Shown here one piece after another: positions 32,151-40,883 of a stretch of DNA of 64,000 nt. The position numbers were made by a program, and so were the translations under genes. The DNA is from Paenibacillus sp. PK3_47 (GTDB lineage Bacteria; Bacillota; Bacilli; Paenibacillales; Paenibacillaceae). How positions within the stretch are numbered: position 1 is the stretch's first letter; each line of letters starts with the position of its first letter. Location: assembly GCF_023520895.1 (NCBI RefSeq), contig NZ_CP026029.1, forward strand, positions 5,518,001 through 5,582,000, read 5' to 3'. The notes under the pieces are model-generated. The model was not told the DNA's origin. It made no database searches and saw nothing but the letters and a program-made list of their open reading frames with translations.

Positions 32151-32594
32151 ATGAGGATGCAGGGTAAGGGGATGGAATGGTGGGGGGCTTATGAACCCTT
32201 TCATGTCATGCTGAAAGATTACAGAGTTGCCGACATCGTGATCACCGATCATGCGAAGAGCCGTTACCTGGACCGGATCAAGCAGGAGGACAGCCTGGAT
32301 GAGGAGATTGGTGCATGGCTGTGGCGGAGCCTTAAGGAGAACCGGGTCAAGCCTTATCTGCAGAGTGAGCTTAACGCCTATCTGATCGAAGAGGATATTG
32401 TGATCATAGCTGAATTCAAGGAGCTTGAGGGGGTTACAAGCCTCTCCGGGCGGCCGCTTTATGTTATGGTCATCGTGTCCTTTTTGGGCCGGATTTCGGC
32501 GGCACCCCAGCTGCGGGATCTGCAGGCTTATTTTGCCCGGCTGCGCAATTCACGCCGCATGAAGCTGGCGAAGAAACGCCGCAAACGCAGATAG
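32151..32594 (+). CDS. Unrecognised protein with a basic tail
   Basis: I do not recognise this protein of about 147 residues. It opens with MRMQGKGMEWWGAYEPFHV, has a folded-looking middle (DIVITDHAKSRYLDRIKQED, VVIIAEF-type strands) and ends in a strongly basic tail RRMKLAKKRRKRR. The tail suggests nucleic acid or ribosome binding. It has no membrane segment. ATG codons at 32151 and 32157 are both possible after GTGGAG. It lies between the cyclic di-GMP pair and the LysR gene, with no terminator seen on either side. Confidence 0.65.
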   Translation: MRMQGKGMEWWGAYEPFHVMLKDYRVADIVITDHAKSRYLDRIKQEDSLDEEIGAWLWRSLKENRVKPYLQSELNAYLIEEDIVIIAEFKELEGVTSLSGRPLYVMVIVSFLGRISAAPQLRDLQAYFARLRNSRRMKLAKKRRKRR

Positions 32595-32718
32595 AAACCG
32601 GCAAGTTACCTGGAAGGCATGCGGCTTAGGGCTGCATGTCCTTTTTTTGGTGGTTTGTCCAAAGCTGCGGGTACATTTAAGCAGAAGCAATCAATTACTG
32701 TGAAGGAGCTTTCAGGTT

Positions 32719-33618
32719 ATGAATTTTCATCAGCTTCATATTTTTTATACGGTTTCGGAACGGGGGAGCTTCTCGGCTGCAGCCCAGACGCTGCACATGA
32801 CACAGCCGGCGGTGACGATGCAGGTGCAGGCGCTGGAGGATTATTTCGGCACCAAGCTGTTCGACCGCTCCAGCAAAAAAATTATTCTCTCTGAAGCCGG
32901 CCGTGCGCTTCTTCCTTATGCCAGGCGGAGCATCATGCTGATGCGCGAAACAGATCAGGCGATGTCGGCGTTTACTCATATGCTGGAAGGGCGCCTGCAG
33001 CTGGGAGCCAGCCTGACGATCGGCGAATATGTGCTGCCGCGGCTGCTCGGACCTTTTGGCAGGGAGTATCCGAATATTTCGATCGTCATGAAAGTGATGA
33101 ACACCTCGCAGATTATGGAGGAAATCAACAAGCACCAGCTTAATTTCGGACTGATCGAAGCGCCGGTGGCGCATCCGGATATGGAGGTAGAGCCGGTAAT
33201 GGGGGATGAACTCAAGCTGATTGTGCCGGGAGATCACCCGCTGGCAGAGAGGGAAGAGGTTATGCTGGAGGAGGCGCTGCAGTATCCGTTTGTGCTGAGG
33301 GAACAAGGATCGGGCACCCGGCAGGTGATGGAGGAGCAGCTGATGTCCAAAGGACTGGACTCCAGCGCAATGAAGATCGTGATGGAGCTTGGAAGCAACG
33401 GTGCGGTGAAATCGGCGGTGGAGGCCGGACTCGGTCTGACGATAATTTCCACTTCGTCGGTCAAACATGAAGTCGCACTGGGGTTAATGAAGATTGTGAA
33501 CATCAGCGATGCATCCTTTAAAAGGCAGTTCTATGCCATACATCTCAAATCGACGCTGCTGCCGATCTCGGCTGTTACCTTTCTTACCTTCCTGCGCCAG
33601 CACTCCAGCGGGCAGTAA
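32719..33618 (+). CDS. LysR-family transcriptional regulator
   Basis: The 299-residue protein has the N-terminal LysR winged helix (FYTVSERGSFSAAAQTLHMTQPAVTMQVQ, split across 8-36) and a periplasmic-binding-like effector domain. It resembles the CysL/CysB-like branch of Bacilli (FVLREQGSGTRQVMEEQL, LGSNGAVKSAVEAGLGL). The target and the effector cannot be told. No divergent gene stands beside it, which is unusual for LysR regulators. Its stop is 40 bases before the PHP gene, so both may share a transcript. AAGGAGC precedes the ATG. Confidence 0.92.
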   Translation: MNFHQLHIFYTVSERGSFSAAAQTLHMTQPAVTMQVQALEDYFGTKLFDRSSKKIILSEAGRALLPYARRSIMLMRETDQAMSAFTHMLEGRLQLGASLTIGEYVLPRLLGPFGREYPNISIVMKVMNTSQIMEEINKHQLNFGLIEAPVAHPDMEVEPVMGDELKLIVPGDHPLAEREEVMLEEALQYPFVLREQGSGTRQVMEEQLMSKGLDSSAMKIVMELGSNGAVKSAVEAGLGLTIISTSSVKHEVALGLMKIVNISDASFKRQFYAIHLKSTLLPISAVTFLTFLRQHSSGQ

Positions 33619-33658
33619 GAATACTGAACAAAATACCAAGCAAAAAGGAGTGTCCATT

Positions 33659-34513
33659 ATGCAGCAGGAACCGGGGAGATGTGATCTTCACACCCATACC
33701 TTGTCCTCTGACGGCAAGCAGCCGCCTGCAGACAATGTGCGGCTGGCCTACGAGAAGGGGCTCGCAGCTGTAGCGATAACCGATCATGATACGGTTGGCG
33801 GAATCGCGGAAGCTTTGGAAGCAGGCCGGAAATACGGAATTACGGTAGTACCTGGAGTCGAAATCAGCTCGCGTGCCGGAGGCAAAGAAATTCATGTGCT
33901 CGGATACTTTATCGATCATGAGCAGGAGCTGTTTCTGTCGCGTCTTGCCGCGCAGAGAGATACCCGGGACCAGCGGAATGAGGCCATTATCGGCAGGCTG
34001 AATGAGCTGGGAATCACAATTACGCTCGACAATGTAATCCGGGGAATTGGCCGGGAGCTGAAGCAGGGCGAGAGTGTCGGGCGGCCTCATATCGCCGACG
34101 AGCTGGTGCGGCTGGGGGCAGCAAGTGACATGCGCGATGCCTTTGATAAATATCTCGCTGAAGGCGCAGCGGCCTATGTATCTCCGCCGCGGATTGCCCC
34201 GGAGCTGGCCTGCCGGTGGATCCTGGAAGCCGGTGGCACGCCGGTGCTGGCCCACCCCGGCATTTACGGGAATGATGAGCTGGTCCGCTCCATTATCGCC
34301 GGCAGTGAGCTGCGCGGTATCGAAGTATACCACTCGGACCACGGACAGGCTGAAGAAGAAAGATACCTTGCCATGGCCGGGGAGTACGGCCTGCTGGTCA
34401 CAGGCGGCTCGGATTTTCACGGTGCGCGCCAGGGTGTCATTTTTCACGGGGATATCGGCAGTGTGACGGTTGGTGTTGATGTGCTGAATCAGCTGAGGAT
34501 TGCGAAGAAGTAG
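33659..34513 (+). CDS. PHP-domain phosphoesterase (TrpH/YciV type)
   Basis: The 284-residue cytoplasmic metalloenzyme has the PHP motifs: DLHTHTLSSDGK, ITDHDTV, PGVEIS, LGYFID, VGRPHIAD, LAHPGIYG and GGSDFHG. These supply the histidines and acids of a metal site. Relatives hydrolyse 3',5'-nucleoside bisphosphates or trim RNA from the 5' end. The frame is open 150 bases upstream into the LysR gene, but AAAAAGGAG before 33659 fixes the ATG. Confidence 0.92.
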   Translation: MQQEPGRCDLHTHTLSSDGKQPPADNVRLAYEKGLAAVAITDHDTVGGIAEALEAGRKYGITVVPGVEISSRAGGKEIHVLGYFIDHEQELFLSRLAAQRDTRDQRNEAIIGRLNELGITITLDNVIRGIGRELKQGESVGRPHIADELVRLGAASDMRDAFDKYLAEGAAAYVSPPRIAPELACRWILEAGGTPVLAHPGIYGNDELVRSIIAGSELRGIEVYHSDHGQAEEERYLAMAGEYGLLVTGGSDFHGARQGVIFHGDIGSVTVGVDVLNQLRIAKK

Positions 34514-34541
34514 ACCGGGAACGGTGAACTGTTTAGAAACT

Positions 34542-34593
34542 GCAAAAAACCCCCATATCCGGGACGTTTGCTATCCCTGGAACGGAGGTTTTT
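34542..34593 (+). terminator. Long imperfect hairpin after the PHP gene
   Basis: AAAAAACCCCC pairs with GGAGGTTTTTT around an inner partial stem (TCCGGGA with TCCCTGGA), 29 bases after the stop. Confidence 0.55.
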
Positions 34594-34689
34594 TGGCATG
34601 CAGACAGATATAGTTCGGCGGCTGATTAGGCGGCGGGAGCCACCAACTATCTGTTCTACCGGGTACCGCAAGATGATCTAAATGGCCTG

Positions 34690-34885
34690 GGATTCTCTAA
34701 CGGACCGAAGTTCCCTTATTTGCTCCATTTAACGCCTTTTAAAGGGCTAACGGACCCTGGTTCCGTTATTATCTGATTTCGATGATGATATGGGATTAGC
34801 TGCAGCAAATAACGCCTCCCCGGTCCGTTAGCTGAGCAAAACGCTCTTTTAGGTGCAAATAAAGGATCCTCTGTCCGTTAGGATG
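34690..34885. repeat. Intergenic inverted repeats, TAACGGACC family
   Basis: The 387-base gap between the PHP gene and rqcH holds TAACGGACC at 34698-34706 and 34748-34756. Its inverse GGTCCGTTA is at 34822-34830 and a shortened GTCCGTTA at 34873-34880. AAATAACGCC-type stretches also recur. The arms could fold into a large clover-like RNA or DNA structure. No ORF explains them. Confidence 0.6.
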
Positions 34886-34900
34886 TGAAGCCTTCTGCTG

Positions 34901-36784
34901 CTAGCTTTTCAGAGCATTCGGCAGGCTCTTGATACGCTCCTCATCCGGTGTGACGAAGAGGGTTTTCTGGTGATCATAAATGACAAAGCCGGGCTTTGCG
35001 CCGCTGGGCTTGCGGACATGACGGATCAAAGTGCAGTCAACCGGAACACTGCTGGATTGCTTCGCCTGACTGTAATAAGCCGCCAGCTGCGCCGCTTCCT
35101 CCAGGGTGGCATCACCGAATGTTTCGCTGCGGATTACGACGTGTGACCCCGGTATATCCTTGGTATGCAGCCAGGTGTCATTGGCAGAAGCCAGCCGGTT
35201 GGTGACGTACTCGTTCTGCAGATTGTTTTTGCCGACATAAATGTCAATGCCTTCGGATGAGGTATAGACCTGCAGGGTAGGACGGGTTGTTTTTTTCTTC
35301 TTTTTTCCTTTTTTGCTGCGGTCGCGCATATATCCCTGGCTCACCAGCTCGTCGCGGATTTCTTCGATATCATTCAGTGAGGCATGGGCCAGCTGCTGCA
35401 GCAGTGTCTCCATATAGGCAATTTCCTCATGCGTTTTGGTCAGCTGTTCATCGATAATCAGCAGGCTGTTCTTGTATTTGTTGTATTTCTTAAAATAACG
35501 CTGTGCATTGTCCGAGGGAGTCAGCAGCGGATCCAGCGGAATGGTGATTTCCTTTTGCTCCTCGTCATAGTAATTGATCAGCTTCGCTTCCTTGTCCCCT
35601 TTGTTCAAGGTATGCAGGGATGCGAACAGGAGCTCACCCCAAATCCGGTATTGGTCAGCATCCTCCGCCTCCTCCAGATCCTTCTGGAGATTGGCCAGCT
35701 TCTTCACATTTTTGCCCCGTTCATTGCTGATAAAGCGGATCAGATCGCTTACCCGCTGTTTTACGGTATCGCGTTCTGCTTTATCCCCGTAGTAATCCTC
35801 CAGACAAGTGCTGATGGAGCTGTACTGCTTCACAGGGTCATTATTTAAGGTCAGAGGAACTGCTGAGAAAATGGATTTGCCTTTGGCGTTATGTCCGATG
35901 ATCGGCGCGAAGGCGAAATCCTTAACCGGAACCATAACGGACCGGAAAGCTTCCCAGAGTGCCGCAGGCTCTAACGGTCCGCCCGATTCCGAAGCAGCTT
36001 CCGGGCTGACCTTCGCTGCTCTTGTCACAATCTCTCCTGCAATCAGAGGGCTAATTCCGCTAAAGGCATGCACGATCCAGCCGGCAGGGTCGGCTGAAGG
36101 TGCAGGTCCGCCTGTTCCGGCGGCTTTTGGCTCCTCCAGTGAACGCAGCAGTCCGGCGATCTCTCCCTCTATCATTTCTTCGGGTTCTTCTTCAAGGTCC
36201 TCTGACAGAAGCGCAGCTTCCTCTGCCGAAGTCATTAAGGCCAAGAAGGCTTCCTTACCTGTCTCCAGCGGATTCAGCTTATGCTGCTGCGGCGGCTCGG
36301 TATAGGCGGCACCAGGCATCACTACCCGGTAGCTGCTGATGGAAGGCGTAACGTGGTGAATCCCGTCAATAATTGTGCCGGTGGACAGATCGGTCAGGAT
36401 GATATTGCTGTGCCGGCCCATCAGCTCGATAATGATTTTTTTGGCCGAGACATCGCCGAGCTCATCCCGTGTCCGGATATTGATGTGAATAATCCGCTCC
36501 ATGCCAACCTGTGTGATGCTCTCGATGGTCCCGCCTTCACAGTGCTTGCGCATCAGCATGCAGAACATCGGCGCCTCCGCCGGGTTGATCGTGCTGCGTT
36601 CTGTCAGATGCAGGCGGGGATAGGTCGGATTGGCCGACAGCAGCAGCTTGCCGCCGCCGCCGGCGCCGCGCAGAATGAAGATAAGGTCGTGGGTGTTAGG
36701 CTGATATATTTTGCCGACACGCGCACCGGTAAAAGGCTGAAGCTCGTGCACGATCGCTCTTGTAACAATACCGTCTAATGCCAT
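34901..36784 (-). CDS. rqcH: Ribosome quality control factor RqcH (NFACT family, YloA)
   Basis: The 627-residue protein is the bacterial NEMF/Rqc2 relative, once annotated as fibronectin-binding protein. It binds 50S subunits carrying stalled nascent chains and recruits tRNA-Ala to add alanine tails. The NFACT-N domain is at the start (MALDGIVTRAIVHELQPF, GARVGKIYQPNTHDLIF). A coiled-coil middle (about 360-470) and the NFACT-R part (WLHTKDIPGSHVVIRS, VPVDCTLIRHVRKPSGAKPG) follow. AGGAGAG sits before the ATG at 36784; 24 codons upstream are open but without a ribosome binding site. It is divergent from yloB, while in B. subtilis yloA and yloB are likewise adjacent. Confidence 0.93.
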   Translation of the reverse strand: MALDGIVTRAIVHELQPFTGARVGKIYQPNTHDLIFILRGAGGGGKLLLSANPTYPRLHLTERSTINPAEAPMFCMLMRKHCEGGTIESITQVGMERIIHINIRTRDELGDVSAKKIIIELMGRHSNIILTDLSTGTIIDGIHHVTPSISSYRVVMPGAAYTEPPQQHKLNPLETGKEAFLALMTSAEEAALLSEDLEEEPEEMIEGEIAGLLRSLEEPKAAGTGGPAPSADPAGWIVHAFSGISPLIAGEIVTRAAKVSPEAASESGGPLEPAALWEAFRSVMVPVKDFAFAPIIGHNAKGKSIFSAVPLTLNNDPVKQYSSISTCLEDYYGDKAERDTVKQRVSDLIRFISNERGKNVKKLANLQKDLEEAEDADQYRIWGELLFASLHTLNKGDKEAKLINYYDEEQKEITIPLDPLLTPSDNAQRYFKKYNKYKNSLLIIDEQLTKTHEEIAYMETLLQQLAHASLNDIEEIRDELVSQGYMRDRSKKGKKKKKTTRPTLQVYTSSEGIDIYVGKNNLQNEYVTNRLASANDTWLHTKDIPGSHVVIRSETFGDATLEEAAQLAAYYSQAKQSSSVPVDCTLIRHVRKPSGAKPGFVIYDHQKTLFVTPDEERIKSLPNALKS

Positions 36785-36975
36785 GTTAAAGCTCTCCTGT
36801 CGCATGATAATAATGTTCTCTTCTCTATGATGCCATACTTTAACACTTTCGCGCAAAAGGAAGAGCCCTGTTCAGTGATATTTTGGGACGACCTTGAATA
36901 CACTTGGTCATGAACAGGTGGAAAAGCTGTGCGCCGCCGGAAGTCAAGAAACGACCGGGAGGGGAAAGAAAAGTT

Positions 36976-39795
36976 ATGGAACAAAAAAGTTGGCACAGGC
37001 TCGGTGCGGAGGAGCTGCAGAAGTTGTTCAGCGTTCATCCGGGTGCGGGCCTAAGCGGGGAGGAAGCCGCAGAGAGACGCAAGGAGAGCGGGTATAACGA
37101 GCTGTCGGAAGGAAAGCAGATCTCACCGCTGACCTTGCTGCTTAACCAGTTCAAGGATTTCATGGTGCTTGTGCTGATGGGGGCAACGCTGGTATCCGGT
37201 CTGCTGGGAGAATATCTGGATGCCGTAACGATCGTCGCCATCATTGTGCTTAACGGTGTGCTGGGGTTCGTCCAGGAATTCCGTGCCGAGCGGTCACTCC
37301 GGGCGCTTAAGCAGCTCTCGGCACCTTCGGCAAAGGTGCTGCGTGATGGCCGGCAGGAGACCATTCCGGCAAAAATGCTGGTGCCCGGCGACATTGTCCT
37401 GCTGGAGAGCGGAGACAGGGTTCCGGCTGATGTCCGCTGGCTGGAGTGCAGTGCACTCTATGCAGAAGAATCCGCACTGACAGGAGAATCGCTGCCGGTA
37501 TCCAAGCATGCGGAAGCCATTCATGCTGAGGAGATTCCGCTCGGCGACCAGAAGAATATCGGCTTTATGGGCACAATGGTGACCCGCGGAACAGGCAAAG
37601 CGGTGGTAGTCCGTACGGGTATGGATACCGAGATGGGCAAAATTGCCGACCTGATCCAGAATACCGAAGCGCAGGAAACACCGTTGCAGCACAGGCTGGA
37701 GCAGCTGGGTAAAATTCTGATCTATGTCTCGCTTGCGCTCACGGTCGTAGTTGTGCTTGCCGGCATCCTGCACGGGCAGCCTGCTCCGGCGATGTTCCTT
37801 GCGGGAGTCAGCCTAGCTGTCGCAGCTATTCCGGAAGGGTTGCCTGCCATTGTTACCATAGCGCTTGCCCTCGGTGTCCAGCGAATGATCAAGCGCAAGG
37901 CTATCGTCCGCAAGCTGCCTTCCGTTGAAACGCTGGGTTGTGCTTCCGTCATCTGCTCGGATAAGACAGGGACGCTCACCCAGAATAAAATGACCGTCAC
38001 ACATCTCTGGAGCGCCGGCCGCGATATGGAAGTAACCGGCGAAGGATATGCCCCGGTCGGACAGGTTCTGTCCAAGGGCAGACCCGTAGATCTTAAGAAT
38101 GACCAGAATCTGCGGCGGCTGCTTCAGGTAGGGGCCCTGTGCAGCAACGCTGAAATCGTGGAAACTTTTCCCGGAGAGGCACGCGGCAAGCGCAAAGGGA
38201 AGGATAAAGTTACTGAAAATGATAAAGAGACTAACAGCCCGTCCGTCTGGGAACTAAAGGGCGATCCTACCGAAGGGGCGCTGGTGGCTTTATCGGCCAA
38301 AATGGGCCTTACCGCACAATCACTCGCTGTAACCTACGGGCGCGAAAAGGAATTCCCGTTTGATTCGGAGCGGAAGCTGATGTCAGTTATCGTCGGCCAT
38401 CCCGGCGGTCGGATGATCTGCACCAAGGGGGCACCGGATGTCCTGCTGGGCAACTGCTCTTATATGCTGTGGGAAGGCGGGGTAGTACCCTGCACGCCAA
38501 CGCTCCGCCAGAAGGTGCTGGAAGCAAACGAACGGATGGCCTCCGGGGCCCTGCGGGTCATCGGCATGGCTTACCGTGAGCTGCGTCAGGGAGAAACCGT
38601 GGACAGTGAGAAGGAAGCGGAGAGCCAGCTGATCTTCATCGGCCTCACCGGGATGATCGATCCGCCGCGGAAAGAGGTGCGTGATGCAATCGCCGTAACA
38701 CGCCGCGCCGGCATCAAGACTGTCATGATTACCGGGGACCACGGGACGACGGCGGAAGCTATTGCCCATCAGCTGGGCATTCTGCAGCGCGGAGGAACCG
38801 TGCTCACCGGCAGCCAGCTTACCCGGATGGACGATACCGAGCTGGATAAAGTATCCGATAATGTATACGTATATGCCCGTGTATCTCCGGAGCATAAGCT
38901 GCGGATCGTCAAATCCCTGCAGCGCCGCGGGCATGTGGTGGCGATGACCGGTGACGGAGTCAATGATGCTCCGGCGATCAAGGCTGCAGATATCGGGATC
39001 TCCATGGGGATAACCGGAACCGATGTTACCAAGGAAGCGTCATCGCTGATTCTCGGGGATGATAACTTCTCGACGATCGTAGCCGCTATTGAAGAGGGGC
39101 GCAGCATTTACGAGAATATCCGCAAATTCATCCGCTACCTGCTGGCCTCCAATGTCGGCGAGATCCTGACGATGTTCTTCGCGATGATGCTTGGGCTGCC
39201 GCTGCCGCTGGTGCCGATCCAGATTCTGTGGGTTAATCTGGTTACCGACGGGCTGCCGGCTATGGCGCTTGGCGTCGACCAGCCCGAGAAAGATTTGATG
39301 GAGCACAAGCCGCGGGGAGCGAAGGAAAACATCTTTGCCCGCCGGCTGGGCTGGAAAATTATCAGCCGCGGTCTGCTGATCGGCCTTTGCACGCTGGCTG
39401 CCTTCTGGCTCACTCTCCGCACTGACCCAGGCAGCGCCCAGCAGCTGATCCGGGCTCAGTCGGTTGCCTTTGCCACGCTGGTTATGGCGCAGCTGATCCA
39501 TGTGTTCGACTGCCGCAGCTCACGCTCCGTGTTCCACCGCAATCCGCTGCAGAACAAACCGCTGGTGCTTGCCGTGCTGTCATCCATCGTGCTTATGCTC
39601 CTCGTTATGTACATTCCTGTGCTCCAGCCGGTCTTTAAAACAGTGGCGCTAAGTTTCCGCGAATGGTGCCTTGTGCTCGTCATGGCCGGTATTCCTACCT
39701 TCGTGATGGGGGCGGGCAGCGTCTGGGGCGGCAAAAGGAACCGCAGCCGCACCGGCGGGCGGCCAATGATAAAAAGTACAAAAATTTCGGCATAA
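36976..39795 (+). CDS. Calcium-transporting P-type ATPase (SERCA-like, YloB)
   Basis: The 939-residue P2A-type ATPase should pump Ca2+ out of the cytoplasm. It has the actuator motif TGES, the IPEGLPA calcium site in M4, the phosphorylation motif SDKTGTLT (Asp329) and the hinge TGDGVNDAPA. M5 and M6 hold NVGEILTMF and NLVTDGLPA with Asn and Asp ligands. A charged insert of about 20 residues (402-421, GKRKGKDKVTENDKETN) interrupts the nucleotide-binding domain just before WELKGDPTEGAL. GAGGGG precedes the ATG; an in-frame ATG 72 bases upstream lacks a site. It corresponds to yloB next to yloA in B. subtilis, whose product is linked to spore formation. Confidence 0.94.
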   Translation: MEQKSWHRLGAEELQKLFSVHPGAGLSGEEAAERRKESGYNELSEGKQISPLTLLLNQFKDFMVLVLMGATLVSGLLGEYLDAVTIVAIIVLNGVLGFVQEFRAERSLRALKQLSAPSAKVLRDGRQETIPAKMLVPGDIVLLESGDRVPADVRWLECSALYAEESALTGESLPVSKHAEAIHAEEIPLGDQKNIGFMGTMVTRGTGKAVVVRTGMDTEMGKIADLIQNTEAQETPLQHRLEQLGKILIYVSLALTVVVVLAGILHGQPAPAMFLAGVSLAVAAIPEGLPAIVTIALALGVQRMIKRKAIVRKLPSVETLGCASVICSDKTGTLTQNKMTVTHLWSAGRDMEVTGEGYAPVGQVLSKGRPVDLKNDQNLRRLLQVGALCSNAEIVETFPGEARGKRKGKDKVTENDKETNSPSVWELKGDPTEGALVALSAKMGLTAQSLAVTYGREKEFPFDSERKLMSVIVGHPGGRMICTKGAPDVLLGNCSYMLWEGGVVPCTPTLRQKVLEANERMASGALRVIGMAYRELRQGETVDSEKEAESQLIFIGLTGMIDPPRKEVRDAIAVTRRAGIKTVMITGDHGTTAEAIAHQLGILQRGGTVLTGSQLTRMDDTELDKVSDNVYVYARVSPEHKLRIVKSLQRRGHVVAMTGDGVNDAPAIKAADIGISMGITGTDVTKEASSLILGDDNFSTIVAAIEEGRSIYENIRKFIRYLLASNVGEILTMFFAMMLGLPLPLVPIQILWVNLVTDGLPAMALGVDQPEKDLMEHKPRGAKENIFARRLGWKIISRGLLIGLCTLAAFWLTLRTDPGSAQQLIRAQSVAFATLVMAQLIHVFDCRSSRSVFHRNPLQNKPLVLAVLSSIVLMLLVMYIPVLQPVFKTVALSFREWCLVLVMAGIPTFVMGAGSVWGGKRNRSRTGGRPMIKSTKISA

Positions 39796-39831
39796 AATCA
39801 ATAGCCTCGTCCCGCTCCTTTAAGGTATGCT

Positions 39832-39848
39832 AAGTTCACGTCGAACTT
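39832..39848. promoter_or_regulatory. Palindrome upstream of dapF
   Basis: AAGTTC-ACGTC-GAACTT lies between yloB and dapF, inside a longer partial symmetry (CCTTTAA ... TTAAGG). It could be a weak terminator of yloB or an operator for dapF. Confidence 0.35.
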
Positions 39849-39890
39849 TTAAGGCTGTACTTAACAAAACTTTTAGGAGTGGACCTTTCA

Positions 39891-40727
39891 ATGGAATTTA
39901 CAAAAATGCACGGCCTCGGAAATGATTTTATTGTCGTATTCGGTGAGCAGGAGCTGCCAGCTGATGCTTCAGAGCTTGCGGTTAAATTGTGCAACCGGTT
40001 CTTCGGTATCGGAGCCGACGGCCTGGTATACATTCTGCCTTCAGAACGCGGTGATTATATGATGCGCATCATGAACTCGGACGGCTCGGAAGCCGAACAG
40101 TGCGGCAATGCGATCCGCTGCGTATCCAAATATGTATATGATAAGGGACTTGTCAGTTCGGAGCAGATCGTAATCGAAACAATCGGTGCAGGCGAGCAGA
40201 AGGTGACCCTGAAGGTAAAAGACGGTGTTGTTGAGACAGTTACTGTGGATATGGGAGAACCTGTACTGTCCGGAAGCCAGATTCCTGTTGCCATCGATGC
40301 CGAGCCGGTACTGGATCAGCCGATTGAAACAGAGGGAACGGAGTTTAAATTCACCGCCGTGTCCATGGGCAATCCGCACTGTGTGATCTATGTGGACGAC
40401 GCTGTGAGCTTTGATCTCGGCATCTGGGGACCAAAGCTGGAGGTACATCCGCTGTTCCCGCGTAAAGTGAATGTGGAATTCGCAACTGTACGTGACCGCA
40501 GTCATGTGGACATGCGTGTCTGGGAACGCGGAGCGGGTCCTACACTGGCATGCGGCACTGGAGCCTGCGCTACGCTGGTTTCCTCCGTGCTCAACGGGCT
40601 GACTGACCGTTCAGCCCGGATCAGCCTGAAGGGCGGAGATCTTTACATTGAATGGAACGAGACTGACAACCATGTATATATGACCGGGCCTGCCGAGGTC
40701 GTTTATACAGGAACCGTCGAAATCTGA
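39891..40727 (+). CDS. dapF: Diaminopimelate epimerase
   Basis: The 278-residue enzyme converts LL- to meso-diaminopimelate for lysine and peptidoglycan. Both catalytic cysteines are present, in GSEAEQCGNAIRC (first half) and LACGTGACATL (second half), within the two mirrored halves of the fold. The ATG at 39891 follows TTAGGAG; a GTG four codons earlier overlaps that site and is rejected. It stands alone between yloB and the germination operon, ended by a strong terminator. B. subtilis keeps it elsewhere. Confidence 0.96.
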   Translation: MEFTKMHGLGNDFIVVFGEQELPADASELAVKLCNRFFGIGADGLVYILPSERGDYMMRIMNSDGSEAEQCGNAIRCVSKYVYDKGLVSSEQIVIETIGAGEQKVTLKVKDGVVETVTVDMGEPVLSGSQIPVAIDAEPVLDQPIETEGTEFKFTAVSMGNPHCVIYVDDAVSFDLGIWGPKLEVHPLFPRKVNVEFATVRDRSHVDMRVWERGAGPTLACGTGACATLVSSVLNGLTDRSARISLKGGDLYIEWNETDNHVYMTGPAEVVYTGTVEI

Positions 40728-40764
40728 TTTAGTATTCGGATTGAAATATCCAAAAATTTTGATC

Positions 40765-40805
40765 AGGGATAGTCCCGGGGCTGCTGCTCCGGGACTATCC
40801 CTTTT
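40765..40805 (+). terminator. Terminator of dapF
   Basis: A near-perfect 14-bp stem (AGGGATAGTCCCGG with CCGGGACTATCCCT) is followed by TTTTG. Confidence 0.88.
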
Positions 40806-40883
40806 GTCATTCCTGCTGATCCGAATAATGGCAGGGTCAACCGTGAATAATAGGACGAGCTTAAGAGAGAGGGGGATTGCCCG

